Source: Ilumatobacteraceae bacterium (GTDB lineage: Bacteria; Actinomycetota; Acidimicrobiia; Acidimicrobiales; Ilumatobacteraceae). Taken from it: 12,544 nt of DNA. Location of the stretch: contig JALOLG010000007.1 in assembly GCA_025456105.1 (NCBI GenBank), positions 1 to 12,544 of the forward strand, in the 5' to 3' direction. Below the pieces are notes generated by a model, which searched no databases, had not been told where the DNA came from, and saw only the letters and a list, made by a program, of their open reading frames with translations. Made by a program: the position numbers and the translations under genes. Positions 11,701 through 12,544 of this stretch are shown here, piece by piece (position 1 is the first letter of the stretch; every line of letters starts with the position of its first letter).

Positions 11701-12544
11701 GCACGGTGCACGGGTTCGACACCGAGGGCCTCACGCACTGCCCCTTCATGCCGGTCTTCGGGGCACCCGTCGTGATGATGGATCGAGGCGCCGGCACCGA
11801 GGTGTGGGACACCCACGGCCGTCGCTACCTCGACTTCCTGGCCGGCATCGCCGTGGTGTCGCTCGGCCACGCGAACCCGGTGGTCGCGGATGCCATCGCC
11901 GCGCAGGCGCACCGGCTGGTGCACGTGAGCAACTTCTTCGCGAACTCCACTGCCGCTCGCGCTGCGGTCGAGGTCGACCGCCTGCTGGCCGACGCCACGG
12001 GCACCGAGGGGCAGGTGTTCTTCACGAACTCGGGTGCCGAGGCCAACGAGTGCGCCATCAAGCTCGCCCGCAAGCACGGTGGCCGTGGGCGCCACACCGT
12101 GGTCAGTGCGTTCGGCAGCTTCCACGGCCGAACGCTGGCCACCCTCGCCGCGACGGGCCAGCCGACCAAGCACGAGCCCTTCCAGCCGATGCCCGAGGGG
12201 TTCCGGCACGTCGCATGGGGCGACGTCGACGACCTGCGGCGAGCGGTCGACGCGAGCGTCGCCGCCGTGCTGATCGAACCGGTGCAGGGCGAGGGCGGCG
12301 TGATCCCGGCGCCGCCCGGCTACCTCGAGGCGGTGCGAGACATCTGCGACGAGGCCGGCGCGCTCATGATGGTGGACGAGATCCAGACGGGGTTCGGCCG
12401 CACCGGCAGGTGGTTCGGGTTCGAGCACTCCGGCGTGGCGCCCGACGTCGTCACGCTGGCCAAGGCGATGGGCAACGGCATGCCGGTGGGTGCGTGCTGG
12501 GCGCGCCGCGACGTGGCGGGCGTGTTCCGCCCCGGCGACCACGG
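11697..12544 (+). CDS. argD: Acetylornithine aminotransferase, 5' part (runs off window)
   Basis: This is a PLP-dependent class III aminotransferase converting N-acetylglutamate semialdehyde to N-acetylornithine. 282 codons are present, about 70 % of a usual 400. Seen directly: YLDFLAGIAVVSLGHANP (44-61), FFTNSGAEANECAIKLARKH (from 108; PLP phosphate contact), FGSFHGRTLATLAATG (from 139), EPVQGEGGV (194-202), VDEIQTGFGRTG (226-237) and the PLP lysine Lys256 in TLAKAMGNGMPVGA. The order after argB and the N-terminus support ArgD over ornithine or GABA aminotransferases, although class III members overlap in substrate. The ATG overlaps the argB stop (ATGA). In related genomes argF and argR follow, outside this window. 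Confidence 0.94.
   Translation, partial: MSTVHGFDTEGLTHCPFMPVFGAPVVMMDRGAGTEVWDTHGRRYLDFLAGIAVVSLGHANPVVADAIAAQAHRLVHVSNFFANSTAARAAVEVDRLLADATGTEGQVFFTNSGAEANECAIKLARKHGGRGRHTVVSAFGSFHGRTLATLAATGQPTKHEPFQPMPEGFRHVAWGDVDDLRRAVDASVAAVLIEPVQGEGGVIPAPPGYLEAVRDICDEAGALMMVDEIQTGFGRTGRWFGFEHSGVAPDVVTLAKAMGNGMPVGACWARRDVAGVFRPGDH

Noticed and set aside
1..12544. CRISPR arrays, tRNA or rRNA genes, insertion sequences, toxin-antitoxin or phage genes
   Set aside because: No spaced direct repeats, cloverleaf-like segments, transposase or defence motifs were found. Coding is dense and compositionally uniform.

Overview
The window is high-GC chromosomal DNA (I estimate about 70 % GC, not computed) with strong G/C third-position bias, many GTG starts and 1-4 base gene overlaps. 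The gene order infC-rpmI-rplT-TrmH-type methyltransferase-pheS-pheT-argC-argB-argD is the familiar actinobacterial block (compare Mycobacterium, where argJ lies between argC and argB). The compact RsmB and the apparently leaderless TANNNT promoters suggest a deep-branching lineage such as Acidimicrobiia. The taxonomic placement is inference from content and style, not from a marker search. I see no mobile elements, CRISPR, tRNA or rRNA.

Layout. Positions 2-1880 hold a tight cotranscribed run: the 3' end of fmt, rsmB and a MoaB/Mog-family gene, joined by GTGA overlaps. A likely leaderless promoter then starts hisG (1909-2781). hisG is followed by a small cold-shock-like protein and an alkyltransferase-like protein (2783-3305). 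The latter converges on, and overlaps by 41 bases, a minus-strand DUF1844-type gene (3265-3603). This gene and infC diverge from what looks like one shared -10 region at 3610-3616. A structured leader of about 170 bases precedes infC. infC, rpmI and rplT (3794-4964) form the initiation factor/ribosomal protein operon. It runs on into a TrmH/SpoU RNA methyltransferase, pheS and pheT (4961-9142). A minus-strand yqgE (9147-9767) is convergent with pheT and divergent from argC. The arginine genes argC, argB and argD (9800 to window end) overlap by four bases each.

How they work together. Most of the window is translation machinery: initiator tRNA formylation, 16S rRNA m5C methylation, IF3, L35, L20, an RNA 2'-O-methyltransferase and phenylalanyl-tRNA synthetase. 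Two amino-acid pathways are also present: the first step of histidine synthesis and the acetylated arm of arginine synthesis. argJ is not at its usual place between argC and argB.

No undescribed multi-gene system is evident. The points worth a second look are at the level of initiation and regulation. infC can only start at an ATA codon, behind a good ribosome binding site and a leader with an 11-bp perfect inverted repeat. The methyltransferase gene can only start full length at CTG, overlapping the rplT stop. RsmB lacks the usual linker/RNA-binding segment. A palindrome resembling an ArgR site sits between yqgE and argC.
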